From Bacillus sp. EB600 (GTDB taxonomy: Bacteria; Bacillota; Bacilli; Bacillales; Cytobacillaceae), in assembly GCF_024494385.1 (NCBI RefSeq), contig NZ_JAEVLT010000014.1, positions 1 through 64,000 on the forward strand: DNA of 64,000 nucleotides, written 5' to 3'. This document shows, piece after piece, positions 7,412 to 15,990 of this stretch; within the stretch, counting starts at the first letter, position 1; every line of letters begins with the position of its first letter. Below the pieces are notes generated by a model. The model saw nothing but the letters and a program-made list of their open reading frames with translations, did not search any database and was not told where the DNA came from. The position numbers and the translations under genes were made by a program.

Positions 7412-9733
7412 TTAGATTAGATCAAAGGTCTTGGGGTCAACGTTTTTCAAAAGCGGGCTAAGAGCACCCCTCGCGAATAAATAAAGTTCATGCATAGCCC
7501 GTGTACATACAGTATAGAATAGTTTCTGCTCATTTACACTGCTGTATTGGGAACTATCATATATAATAACAGCATCAAACTCAATCCCCTTTGCAAGATA
7601 GGATGGAATCACTAATATACCTTTCTCATAGGAAATAGTCCCTTTTTCAATTAAATTTAATTGTATTTCCATTTTAAGGATATCGTAAACTTGTTTGCTC
7701 TCTTGTGCCGTTCTGCAGATTACTGCAATCGTTTGATGTCCACTGCTTTGAAACTGCTCAATTTTCTGAACAACTAAGCTGTTCAGTTCATTCTGGGCGT
7801 TTACGATCTTTACGGTTGGTTTCTTGCCTGGCCGATTAAACGGTTGAATTTTTCCTCCGTATTCAAGTAAGCAACTGGTAAATTCAACGATAGGTTTGGT
7901 CGATCGATAAGTTTTCATTAATATATACGTCTCAACTTCTTCGTCCTTGACTGCCAAATCGGAGAGGACAGTACCAGAATCAATTGCACCAGAAAATATT
8001 GCTTGATTAACATCGCCTAAAAGTGTCATTTTACTATTAGGGAACAGCTGCTGAATAAACGCGAATTGAAAAGGGGAATAATCCTGCGCCTCATCAATGA
8101 AAATATGCCGAATAACATTATTCGATATCCTGCCCTCAAGTAACCCCTTCAAATAGACAAACGGCGTTGCATCTTCAAAGGGAATTTCCAGGTTGTTTAT
8201 GTTTGTAATGGTTTGATAACAAATGGTATCCCAATTGTCTGAAAAACTTTCTTTTACATGTTCTTCGTTACTAAATAATTGTTGATAAATCCCGGGAAGA
8301 TCAATAAACTTAAGCTTCTTTATCCTTTTAAATAACGGTTTGAATTTTTCTTTAACCACCATTTCAGCCAAAATTCTTTGTTCTTGATCAAAATCATCAA
8401 ATGAACTACTGGTATAGTGCTTTTTTTCTTCGAGATGTTTAAATGCCTCTACATAATCCCCCTTTTCAAGAAACTGGATTTCTTCCTCTACCCAGCTTGT
8501 GGAACGTTCCTTTTTCACCCTTTTTTTCAATTCCTTCAATATCCAATCCTTTACAAGCTCCATCCGATTTGGGATGGAAAAGCTTTGATCTAGAGAATAA
8601 AAATATTTCGAAATTATTGCTTTTGAAATGATGACCTCATTTCGGAAGATAATGTCTTTAAAGAGTAATCCTCGTGTAGATAGGCTAGAAACGTATTGGT
8701 CTATTAGTTGTTTGAAATCAAGACTCGCCTTAAAACGAATCCCATTAATTCGCCCTAGATCCTTCTCCCCGTTTGATAGTAAAAACTCCATCTGCTCAAA
8801 TTGGTCCTCAACAGTAAATTCTCTTCCTATCCGTTGGTTTAAATATTCCTGGAAGGTGGATTGCTGCATATTTTCCTCTCCTAGCTCTGGAAGGACGGTT
8901 GCAACATAGCTATTAAATAAAGGGTTTGGAGAAAATAAAAGAATATTTTCTGATCTTAACGTGTCACGATAGCGGTAAAGTAAATAGGCAACACGTTGAA
9001 GTGCAGCTGACGTTTTTCCGCTGCCTGCAACACCTTGTACAATTAACAGTTTAGCATGTTCATTTCTAATAATTTGGTTTTGTTCACGCTGAATAGTTGC
9101 AACGATACTTTTCATCTGAGAATTCGCATTGTTCCCAAGAACCTCCTGAAGCATCTCATCTCCAATCGTTACTCCTGCTTCAAACATTCCCTTTATTTTG
9201 GAACCTCTAATTATAAATTGCCTTTTCAATTCCATTTCACCAGATATTGTTCCTTCAGGAGTATCATAAAAAGCTGGGCCAGGTGCATAGTCATAATAAA
9301 GACTGGAGATTGGGGCGCGCCAATCATAAATAATAAAGTTCTCATCATGTTCATCCATAAAAGAAGCAATCCCAAGATAAATACGATCAGCAGACTTTTC
9401 CCCATTTTCAAGAAAGTCAATCCTTCCAAAATATGGTGAATCCTTTAACCTAGCAAGCGTTCTTAGTTGTTTAGTAAGCTGAGAATTCGTTCGTTCACGT
9501 TCTGAAAGCAGCTCTGCTTGTTGCTTAATACTTGCGGCAGTTTCTGCAACATCATCAGGTTCATCAAAGTTAACTGTTACATCATTCCAGAATGTCTTTC
9601 TAATTTCAAGAACATCTGAGCTAACCTTTCCTGCATTGTTCTTAAGTTTATTAGCCTTCTTATCGATTTCCTTTGTAACGAAATTAACTCTTTCTTGCTC
9701 TACATCCCAATCTTTACGTTGAATATCGCCCAT
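7412..9733 (-). CDS. helD: RNA polymerase recycling motor ATPase HelD
   Basis: 773 residues, essentially the length of B. subtilis HelD (YvgS). It has an N-terminal helical arm with coiled-coil segments (1-95) that inserts into RNA polymerase, a UvrD/Rep-like SF1 core with Walker A GVAGSGKTSAA near residue 235, Walker B IFIDEAQDYSPFQ around 555, and the helicase-like C-terminal motifs with GIEFDAVI and CTRAMHEL. HelD uses ATP to strip stalled or post-termination RNA polymerase from nucleic acid. GGGAGAG precedes the ATG. Monocistronic, converging on the terminator at 7350. Confidence 0.92.
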   Translation of the reverse strand: MGDIQRKDWDVEQERVNFVTKEIDKKANKLKNNAGKVSSDVLEIRKTFWNDVTVNFDEPDDVAETAASIKQQAELLSERERTNSQLTKQLRTLARLKDSPYFGRIDFLENGEKSADRIYLGIASFMDEHDENFIIYDWRAPISSLYYDYAPGPAFYDTPEGTISGEMELKRQFIIRGSKIKGMFEAGVTIGDEMLQEVLGNNANSQMKSIVATIQREQNQIIRNEHAKLLIVQGVAGSGKTSAALQRVAYLLYRYRDTLRSENILLFSPNPLFNSYVATVLPELGEENMQQSTFQEYLNQRIGREFTVEDQFEQMEFLLSNGEKDLGRINGIRFKASLDFKQLIDQYVSSLSTRGLLFKDIIFRNEVIISKAIISKYFYSLDQSFSIPNRMELVKDWILKELKKRVKKERSTSWVEEEIQFLEKGDYVEAFKHLEEKKHYTSSSFDDFDQEQRILAEMVVKEKFKPLFKRIKKLKFIDLPGIYQQLFSNEEHVKESFSDNWDTICYQTITNINNLEIPFEDATPFVYLKGLLEGRISNNVIRHIFIDEAQDYSPFQFAFIQQLFPNSKMTLLGDVNQAIFSGAIDSGTVLSDLAVKDEEVETYILMKTYRSTKPIVEFTSCLLEYGGKIQPFNRPGKKPTVKIVNAQNELNSLVVQKIEQFQSSGHQTIAVICRTAQESKQVYDILKMEIQLNLIEKGTISYEKGILVIPSYLAKGIEFDAVIIYDSSQYSSVNEQKLFYTVCTRAMHELYLFARGALSPLLKNVDPKTFDLI

Positions 9734-10029
9734 CTAACCACTCTCCCAAAAATATATGCACTATGACAAGTGATATTTTATATTTTATATGTAAAGCTTC
9801 TCAGGTTTTTTGCCTTTTCATAGTAAACTATGCAGTAGTTAATTACTATTTAGCAGGAATTTTTGGCTTTTAAGGTAAATTTTAGTTTACATCGAATCCA
9901 AACTCCTTGCAAACAAAATTTGATTACCGGTAGTATCTGATGTTAAATAAAATTTTATTGGTTACTTTCAAGTTTTAAATATCCTTCCTCAGCATCACTT
10001 ACAGCAATGTTAAAAAAATAAAAATTTGA
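9734..10029. other. intergenic region helD-yceI
   Basis: AT-rich divergent promoter region. The minus-strand part near 9780 has a TATAAAAT-rich stretch that could be the helD -10 region. No ORF or repeat seen. Confidence 0.4.
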
Positions 10030-10089
10030 TTGACAACAATAGAACTACAACATATAATTTATCTTGAATCAAGTTATTCTTAATTTGAG
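10030..10089 (+). promoter_or_regulatory. yceI promoter with double palindrome
   Basis: A consensus promoter, TTGACA (10030-10035), 17-base spacer, TATAAT (10053-10058). Two palindromic boxes follow at the expected start site: CTTGAATCAAG (10063-10073) and CTTAATTTGAG (10079-10089), 16 bases apart. Their placement suggests a repressor operator. The TATCTTGAA core resembles sites of MarR-family quinone/thiol sensors such as MhqR; that is only a suggestion. Confidence 0.65.
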
Positions 10090-10131
10090 ATATATAATTT
10101 CAAACTAACTTATGGAAGAGGAGATTTTAAA

Positions 10132-10665
10132 ATGACAAAAACAAAATGGGCTATTGACGCAGATCATAGCAGTGTAGACTTTTCAATTCGCCACATGATG
10201 ATTGCAAATGTAAAGGGAACTTTTCACAATTTCAATGCAACTGTTGAAGCGGATGTAACAGATTTAACAGATGCAACAATTGACTTTGCTGTCGAAATTG
10301 CAAGTATCGACACTCGTGCCAAAGACCGTGATGCACATTTAAAATCAGCAGACTTCTTTGATGTTGAGAAATACCCTGAAATGACTTTCCGTTCAACAAC
10401 TATTAAAAAAACTGGCGAGGGCGAATACGATGTCACTGGTGATTTAACTATTCACGGTTTTACAAAACCAGAAACCTTCTCAGTAACATTTGAAGGCCAA
10501 GGTAAAGATCCATGGGGAAATGAAAAGGTTGGCTTTAGTGGTAAAGGAACGATCAACCGTGCTGACTATGGTTTAGTTTGGAACTCAGCATTAGAAACAG
10601 GCGGCGTGCTTGTCGGGGATAAAGTGAAAATTAGCCTGCAAATTGAAGCATCAAAAGCAGAATAA
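10132..10665 (+). CDS. YceI family lipocalin-like protein
   Basis: 177 residues without a signal peptide. It matches the YceI family: N-terminal KWAIDADHSSVDFSIRHM, middle DAHLKSADFFDVEKYPEM and C-terminal strand WNSALETGGVLVGDKV. YceI proteins form an extended lipocalin-like beta barrel that binds long polyisoprenoid or fatty amide ligands; the cytoplasmic form here is common in Firmicutes. The physiological role is not settled. The promoter is strong and carries candidate operator palindromes, pointing to stress-inducible expression. AGAGGAG precedes the ATG. Single-gene unit. Confidence 0.9.
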   Translation: MTKTKWAIDADHSSVDFSIRHMMIANVKGTFHNFNATVEADVTDLTDATIDFAVEIASIDTRAKDRDAHLKSADFFDVEKYPEMTFRSTTIKKTGEGEYDVTGDLTIHGFTKPETFSVTFEGQGKDPWGNEKVGFSGKGTINRADYGLVWNSALETGGVLVGDKVKISLQIEASKAE

Positions 10666-10742
10666 TCCTTAAATGGAATTGTTCCTTTTGTGACTAGAAA
10701 ATAAGTAAACCCAAATAAATATCTTCTTTGACAATAAGAAAA

Positions 10743-10806
10743 AGGCATATCCATTCTAAAATGGAATCAAAAAACCCCCCTTTTTTGCTCCATTTAGCAT
10801 ATGCCT
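10743..10806. repeat. 64-nt nested hairpin with homopolymer loop
   Basis: Outer arms AGGCATAT and ATATGCCT enclose a second pair (AAATGGA/TCCATTT) and an inner AAAAAA/TTTTTT pair around six C (six G on the minus strand). On the minus strand the outer arm runs into TTTTTC, so it could act as a terminator, but the structure is far longer than needed for that. Confidence 0.6.
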
Positions 10807-10904
10807 GATTCCAAGCTAAAAGTATACCAAAGGCAGGTGATTTGCTTTTACACATCACGGCCTCATTAAGAAAATGATTAAAAGTTTCCGTTTAGCTACG
10901 TATT

Positions 10905-10946
10905 AAAAGAAACGTTCATCACTATGGGATAAACGTTTCTTTTTTT
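10905..10946. terminator. bidirectional terminator
   Basis: Stem AAAGAAACGTT/AACGTTTCTTT with a 15-base loop followed by T7 on the plus strand and A-rich sequence opposite, so it can serve both yceI and the cstR-like gene. Confidence 0.75.
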
Positions 10947-11025
10947 AGTTGTTTTTAATTTTAATTAGGGTCTACCCTCGAAGCAGACGACATACTAAAA
11001 TCTTCAGAGTATATGGTCTTTATTA

Positions 11026-11289
11026 TCATCTACTTTTAACCAGCAATCTGACTGCTTCTTCAACTAGCTTAGACGTTTCCCCATCTCCTGATTCAATTGA
11101 GTCCCGTAGGCAGTGCTCAAGGTTTGAGCTAACGATTACGGCTATAGTCCGGTCAATCGCTGAGCGGGCAGCGGACAACTGGGTAATTACTTCCTTACAA
11201 TCTTTTCCTTCTTCCATCATTCTTAATATTCCTTTAATTTGGCCTTCTGCCCGTTTTAAACGATTCTTTGATTTATCATTATAGATCAA
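11026..11289 (-). CDS. CsoR/FrmR-family repressor, CstR-like
   Basis: 87-residue all-helical DUF156 repressor. The copper-sensing members carry Cys-His-Cys with HxxxC in helix 2. Here Cys is present in GKDCKEVITQLSAARSAIDR and again in SSNLEHCL, but the position four before the second Cys is Asn, not His. This two-cysteine pattern and the EEAVRLLVKSR ending match CstR, which senses persulfide and represses sulfide-detoxification genes, better than copper-binding CsoR. The start is TTG with AGAGGTGA six bases upstream. A decayed DsrE-family sulfur-relay gene lies immediately upstream on the same strand, supporting the sulfur assignment. Confidence 0.82.
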   Translation of the reverse strand: MIYNDKSKNRLKRAEGQIKGILRMMEEGKDCKEVITQLSAARSAIDRTIAVIVSSNLEHCLRDSIESGDGETSKLVEEAVRLLVKSR

Positions 11290-11363
11290 ATTAGGTCACC
11301 TCTGTTATTTCCCATTTTAAACGATCCCTAATAGGAAGTCTATGTTAGTTAGATAAACAAATT

Positions 11364-11461
11364 TTAACCTGAATCTTCAGCATCACCAAGGAAAATAGCT
11401 ACTCCACCAATCTCAATACCATCAATTAATTCTTCTTTACTGCTGCAGGTATATGTATCTA
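11364..11461 (-). pseudogene. DsrE/DsrF sulfur-relay protein remnant
   Basis: In one minus-strand frame the sequence reads CSSKEELIDGIEIGGVAIF then LGDAEDSG and a TAA at 11364-11366. The KEELIDGIExGGVAxxLG(E/D)A block is the C-terminal signature of DsrE/DsrF/DsrH-like proteins (YrkE type). The frame is closed by a stop just upstream and no start exists, so only the tail of the gene survives. It lies 75 bases 5' of the CstR-like gene, the arrangement expected from a former cst/yrk-type operon. Confidence 0.65.
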
Positions 11462-11574
11462 AGGGTTATAAACTTATCACAATTAACCTGCGATGCTTAC
11501 ATTCCATCAATCCAAAAAAAAATAAAGCAACCATCTTATATGATTACTTTATAAAATAAGCTTTCTAGCAAGCC

Positions 11575-11949
11575 CTATTGGGCAACAACAAAATTACTGC
11601 GATATTCATTTGTATTGTTATGATTTTCTTTGCGTGTTACTTCGTCGATCTTATGTATGAACATTTGAAAAACCCGCTTTTTTTCTTCTAAATCCTTTAT
11701 GTCCTCTTTAAGTTTATTATAACTTTCTTCAAAAGGTTTATGGTATCTCTCGCGAATGCTTTTGATAATATCATTATTTACTGTTGATTGGATCACTTGC
11801 TTGGTTATACCATACTTATAGGAATAAAGCTTTAATTCTTGTGAAACTTGCTCATATTCCTTATCTATTTCAGCGAGAACCTGGGAAATATCGTCTTTCC
11901 ATTCATCAAGTGATTTTTGTAAATACGTTTTAGCTGCTGATTCTTCCAT
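11575..11949 (-). CDS. Hypothetical coiled-coil protein (124 aa)
   Basis: A 124-residue highly charged, almost entirely helical protein. Two heptad-rich segments (about 15-50 and 72-108) predict coiled coils, joined by KYGITKQVIQST. No cysteine, signal peptide or membrane segment and no recognised family. GTAGGTGAT lies just before the ATG, a convincing start. It stands alone on the minus strand with no obvious terminator, upstream of the sulfur-related remnant. Confidence 0.6.
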   Translation of the reverse strand: MEESAAKTYLQKSLDEWKDDISQVLAEIDKEYEQVSQELKLYSYKYGITKQVIQSTVNNDIIKSIRERYHKPFEESYNKLKEDIKDLEEKKRVFQMFIHKIDEVTRKENHNNTNEYRSNFVVAQ

Positions 11950-12342
11950 ATGATCACCTACTACATTAAGTTTATTTTTACATTATAACAATTTTAGTTT
12001 ACAAAACGATTTCTTCACGGTTACAATTCCATTTAAAAATCAGTCTGCTAAAGGATTGAACAAACGCCTATCCAATTGGATAGACGTTTTTAACGAGGTA
12101 ATCATTAAATTAGATTCCACTTTCAATTCCCCCACATTGATGCGCTAGCAATAATGTACAGAAACAATAGCAAGTGCTATCAATTTTATATTTTTTATAT
12201 AGCTTAAATTTTTACTGACAGGTATCTATTTAATAACTCAGTACGAATTAAATCTTTTGTGGTTATAAATGCCCATAAAAAGGTGACTTTCCCCCCGATG
12301 AAATGGTAGACTAACTTCATAAACTACCTAAGGAGAACATAT

Positions 12343-13140
12343 ATGATTCATTATAAAGTATTATTTTTAGATATTGATGGAACGACCATTAGACCTGATG
12401 ACACGATCGAAGAATCAACTAAATTGGCAGTCTCAAAGGTTCAGGACCAAGGGGTGGAGGTTTTTTTGGCAACTGGCCGCCCCCTTCATGAGATTCAGAG
12501 TATTGCAAAGGCATTAAACGTAAAATCCTTTATTGGTTATAACGGGGCATACGGCATTTATAAAGGAGTTGATTTATTTCAAGAACGAATGATGGCTGAC
12601 ATGGTTGCAAATTTTTTAAGAATTTCAAAGAATTTCGACCATGAGATGGTGATGTATACAAATAATCACAATGCATTCACCTCTTTGGAAAAGCCTACCG
12701 TTGAAAAGTTTATAAAAAAATTTCATTTAAACAAAAACAAATTATTTTCAAATGATGTTATTAATGATGTTCTTGGGATTACGCTAATGGATGTAAAAGG
12801 AAATGAATACCTACATTATTTAAATGACCATCGAATTCACCTAACTCAAGTCAATGTTGAAGGAATGGAAAATTGCTATGACGTGATTAGGGATAACGTT
12901 AATAAAGGTTTTGGCGTCAATTGTGTTTTAAAACATTTAGGCATAGGAAAAGAAAGTTCAATTGCTTTTGGGGATGGCTTAAATGACAAGGAAATGTTAA
13001 TGAATGTCGGCGAAGGTTTTGCGATGGGTAACGCTCATCCTGATCTTTTTGCTTATGCTAAACATAAAACAACTTCGGTGACCGACTCAGGTATTTACAA
13101 TGGTTTAAAAGCACTGGGATTGCTAGACTACACAGAGTGA
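12343..13140 (+). CDS. Cof-type HAD-IIB phosphatase
   Basis: 265 residues with the HAD motifs of Cof-type phosphatases: motif I FLDIDGTTI near residue 10, motif II ATGRP near 43, and motif III/IV FGDGLNDKEML near 208, with an alpha/beta cap domain between. Such enzymes dephosphorylate sugar phosphates, pyridoxal phosphate or flavin nucleotides; the substrate cannot be deduced. AAGGAG precedes the ATG. The stop codon lies 11 bases before the start of the DUF975 gene, so the two form an operon. Confidence 0.88.
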   Translation: MIHYKVLFLDIDGTTIRPDDTIEESTKLAVSKVQDQGVEVFLATGRPLHEIQSIAKALNVKSFIGYNGAYGIYKGVDLFQERMMADMVANFLRISKNFDHEMVMYTNNHNAFTSLEKPTVEKFIKKFHLNKNKLFSNDVINDVLGITLMDVKGNEYLHYLNDHRIHLTQVNVEGMENCYDVIRDNVNKGFGVNCVLKHLGIGKESSIAFGDGLNDKEMLMNVGEGFAMGNAHPDLFAYAKHKTTSVTDSGIYNGLKALGLLDYTE

Positions 13141-13151
13141 GGAGAAATATT

Positions 13152-13817
13152 TTGAAAATCAGCGTTATAAAAAGAGAAGCTAAATTAACATTAAAAGGCA
13201 GATGGGGTTTTGCTATCTTGCTTTCAATTATCACATTTGGAATTTGTTCAATCATTCCATTATTGGTTGAAATATTATTCAGCGGTGGATTTACATCCTG
13301 GTCAAATCAGGAAAATCCACCAATTACAGCACAACTCGTCTCATTAATTTTTACGATTGCCCTATATCCTATTCTTTTTGGCTATTACTCCAGCTTTCTT
13401 GATATGGAAAGAAGTAAGCAGGTGGAAATTAAAAATTTGTTTTATGCGTTTGATGCTTCGGTTTATTTTAAAGTGATTGGGGTCTACGTGCTGACAGCTT
13501 TATATACGTTTCTTTGGAGCCTGTTATTTCTTATTCCCGGCATAATAAAATCTTTTGCCTATTCACAAGTTTATTTTGTATTAAAAGACAACCCGAAGCT
13601 CTCCCCTAACAATGCTATCAAAGAAAGCAGGAAATTAATGCATGGCAATAAAGGGAAATACTTTGTGTTAATTTTAAGTTTTATCGGCTGGGGTGTACTG
13701 GGGGTTATATCATTATTCATTGGATTTTTGTGGATTGTTCCTTACTACACAGCAACGCTAGCATCCTTTTATGAAAGTTTAGTAAAAACAGAGTCTGCAA
13801 AACAAACGCTCTCGTAA
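13152..13817 (+). CDS. DUF975 family membrane protein
   Basis: 221 residues from the TTG at 13152, chosen because it follows GAGGAG at seven bases and gives the family's typical beginning MKISVIKREAKLTLKGRWG. The upstream in-frame GTG at 13137 has no spacing for a ribosome site. About five membrane helices; the stretch SWNIxFLIPGIIKSFAYSQ-like (here LFLIPGIIKSFAYSQVYF) and later ESRKLMHGNKGKYF are DUF975 hallmarks. Function unknown, thought to be a cytoplasmic membrane protein. Second gene of an operon with the HAD phosphatase and ending at a strong terminator. Confidence 0.85.
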   Translation: MKISVIKREAKLTLKGRWGFAILLSIITFGICSIIPLLVEILFSGGFTSWSNQENPPITAQLVSLIFTIALYPILFGYYSSFLDMERSKQVEIKNLFYAFDASVYFKVIGVYVLTALYTFLWSLLFLIPGIIKSFAYSQVYFVLKDNPKLSPNNAIKESRKLMHGNKGKYFVLILSFIGWGVLGVISLFIGFLWIVPYYTATLASFYESLVKTESAKQTLS

Positions 13818-13859
13818 AAAAAATGCAGTGCGGAAATCATATCCGTACTGCATTTTTTC
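13818..13859. terminator. terminator of HAD-DUF975 operon
   Basis: Stem AAAAATGCAGT-CGGA paired with TCCG-ACTGCATTTTT, T6 tail. Confidence 0.88.
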
Positions 13860-13932
13860 TTTCCTATTTCGCATAAGAGCAATTACGCCTCTTACTTCGC
13901 CCTTAAGGTGCTTGCAAATCAGTGAGTTTTCT

Positions 13933-14769
13933 TTAAATTTTCGTAAAAATGATTCCTAATAAAGCAGAAAAAACCCCAATAATCTGGTACAACTTCAATC
14001 TTTCCTTAAAAAGCAGGTATCCTGCAAAAACGACTACTAAACAATTCAGGCTCACAATCGGAAAGACGATGCTTGCCTTTCCCGTTTCTAAAGCATAAAA
14101 ATAACTGCTATACCCTATAACACTGATCAAACCCACAACAGTTCCAACACTTACCTCTGATCGCTTCCATTTCTCTTTACCAAAAATGCTGCAAACCGCT
14201 AAATAGATGCTTCCCCCACCGTACATTGCGATTAAAGTATTTAAAGAATCAATATGCAGATAGGATGTTGTTTTCATTAAAATGCCTAATACCCCAAAAG
14301 AAATAATCGCTAAAATGACCCGAATAACCCATGGCAAATAATTTATATTGCTATTTGAATTTGGCGCATATTGAATGATTACCGCAGAACCAAGCATGAT
14401 GATAATCCCTATCCACTGCAGAATCGTTATATGTTCGTGGAAAATTATCGCAGCACTCAAAATAGGTAAAAATACGTTTGTTCCAATGATTGGTGATGTT
14501 AAACTCGCCGGACCTTTTTCAAACGCTTTTGACATTTGAATATTCCCATTTGCATTTAATATTCCAATCAACGAACCCAGTAAAATGGTCATTACGTTCA
14601 AGTGTAAAGACCCGATTACGACTGCATAGCCAAGTGTAAGTAAAAAAGCAACAAAATAAAAGAAAAATTGAATATGTACTTTTGAGAGACCATTCCCTGT
14701 ACTCCATTTAAAAATGGTATTGTTTGTTCCAAAACTAACTGTTGTAATAAATGCGGCCCCAATCCACAT
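13933..14769 (-). CDS. DMT-superfamily EamA transporter
   Basis: 278 residues with ten predicted membrane helices in two EamA repeats (about 1-130 and 145-278), the pattern of drug/metabolite exporters. The charged loops are very short. Substrate unknown; relatives export amino acids, nucleobases or metabolites. The ATG is preceded by GGGGAGAGAAGG. It is a single-gene unit converging on the terminator region of the DUF975 operon. No riboswitch is seen in its leader. Confidence 0.85.
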   Translation of the reverse strand: MWIGAAFITTVSFGTNNTIFKWSTGNGLSKVHIQFFFYFVAFLLTLGYAVVIGSLHLNVMTILLGSLIGILNANGNIQMSKAFEKGPASLTSPIIGTNVFLPILSAAIIFHEHITILQWIGIIIMLGSAVIIQYAPNSNSNINYLPWVIRVILAIISFGVLGILMKTTSYLHIDSLNTLIAMYGGGSIYLAVCSIFGKEKWKRSEVSVGTVVGLISVIGYSSYFYALETGKASIVFPIVSLNCLVVVFAGYLLFKERLKLYQIIGVFSALLGIIFTKI

Positions 14770-15002
14770 GCTAAACCTTCTCTCCCCTTGATTTTCCCTT
14801 TAATGATAATCCTCATTTTTACTATTTTACAATACTTTTTTGTCAATTTTTCTAATGATTTGGAAAATCATCGTGAAAAATGTTGCTATTTATATGAAAT
14901 AGTCTTGTTTTGATAACTTTTGTCTGTAAGCAGGAAAAAGGGATACTGCATGGTGAATTACTATCCAAGGATATATCTATTAGACATAAATGGAAGGGTG
15001 AA

Positions 15003-15881
15003 ATGAAAGTGGGAGCCTATACATTAAAAGAAGTTTCAAAAATAATAAATGTTTCAACAAGCACCTTAAAGCAATGGGAAAAGGACTTAAGCGACCTACT
15101 CGTTATTCCACGTTCAAAACAAGGTGCACGCATTTATTCAGACGATGAAATAAACAAGCTGCTCGAAATAAAAGATTGGGAAGCAAAAAATTTGGGAAAG
15201 GTAGAAATTCGCAATATGCTCCTGCAACAGCTGCCAAGCCTTGAAAAATCTGAAAGTGTTGTTTTCGACTCGGCATTACCTGTTCTGTCTGAAATAGAGG
15301 AACAACCCTCAGTTTCAAATGACCTCTCAAAATGGAACCAAGATCAGTTCTTTTTGACCATGGATCAATATAAACAATCTTTCTTAAATGAAGTAAAGGA
15401 AGAAATTAGAAGCGTTGTTCGGACCGAAGTAGTTGAAGAGGTTAAAAAAGAAATTTCGAAAGGGACCTTTACCACCGTAAAAACACTCTCAGATTCCCTT
15501 TACAAATCAAGTGCCAATGTTCAGGAGGAGATTAAGGAATTATACTTTACCGTTCAAAAAACCTCTGATGTCACTGACAAAACATTTAGCAGACTAGAAA
15601 AAACATTAACAGATCAAGCATTCGAAACATCGGAAGAATTTTATTCAATTTCAAAGCAGCTTGCTGAAACCTCCGAGGAACTATCACATTATATTGATGT
15701 TACAAATAATGAAATCGGTACACTGGTAGAATCCCTTGAGAAAGATCGTGAATACTTTGTTGCCAACCATGAAAATCTCCGCAGCGAAATAAGACAGCGT
15801 GAAATTGCTTTTCAAGGCATGCTGTCAAGCTTTAGGGTTGCCGCTTCAGCTAAAGAACGAAAATGGTGGAAATTTTGGTAA
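15003..15881 (+). CDS. MerR-type HTH / coiled-coil protein
   Basis: 292 residues from ATG 15003 (GGAAGGGTG just upstream); an in-frame start at 14910 adds a stretch without a ribosome site. The N-terminal 70 residues are a MerR-like winged helix: YTLKEVSKIINVSTSTLKQW. A long region of amphipathic helix follows with heptad repeats (about 125-270), ending in basic KERKWWKFW. The layout resembles RacA and the HTH-DUF3967 proteins, some linked to DNA partition. It lacks a ligand-binding domain, so it is more likely a DNA-organising or anchoring protein than a regulator. It is 110 bases upstream of racA. Confidence 0.7.
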   Translation: MKVGAYTLKEVSKIINVSTSTLKQWEKDLSDLLVIPRSKQGARIYSDDEINKLLEIKDWEAKNLGKVEIRNMLLQQLPSLEKSESVVFDSALPVLSEIEEQPSVSNDLSKWNQDQFFLTMDQYKQSFLNEVKEEIRSVVRTEVVEEVKKEISKGTFTTVKTLSDSLYKSSANVQEEIKELYFTVQKTSDVTDKTFSRLEKTLTDQAFETSEEFYSISKQLAETSEELSHYIDVTNNEIGTLVESLEKDREYFVANHENLRSEIRQREIAFQGMLSSFRVAASAKERKWWKFW

Positions 15882-15990
15882 AATTCATTGATTTTTTCTT
15901 CTTCCTTATATTTAGCCTTTGCGACTAATCGATCCTTGTATTCCTGTTTTTGTTCCATGCAATGAATTCATTCAGATGGGGGGATTTATA

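Noticed and set aside
9056-9439. 127-residue plus-strand ORF
   Set aside because: Lies fully antisense to helD and has no start signal or recognisable domain.
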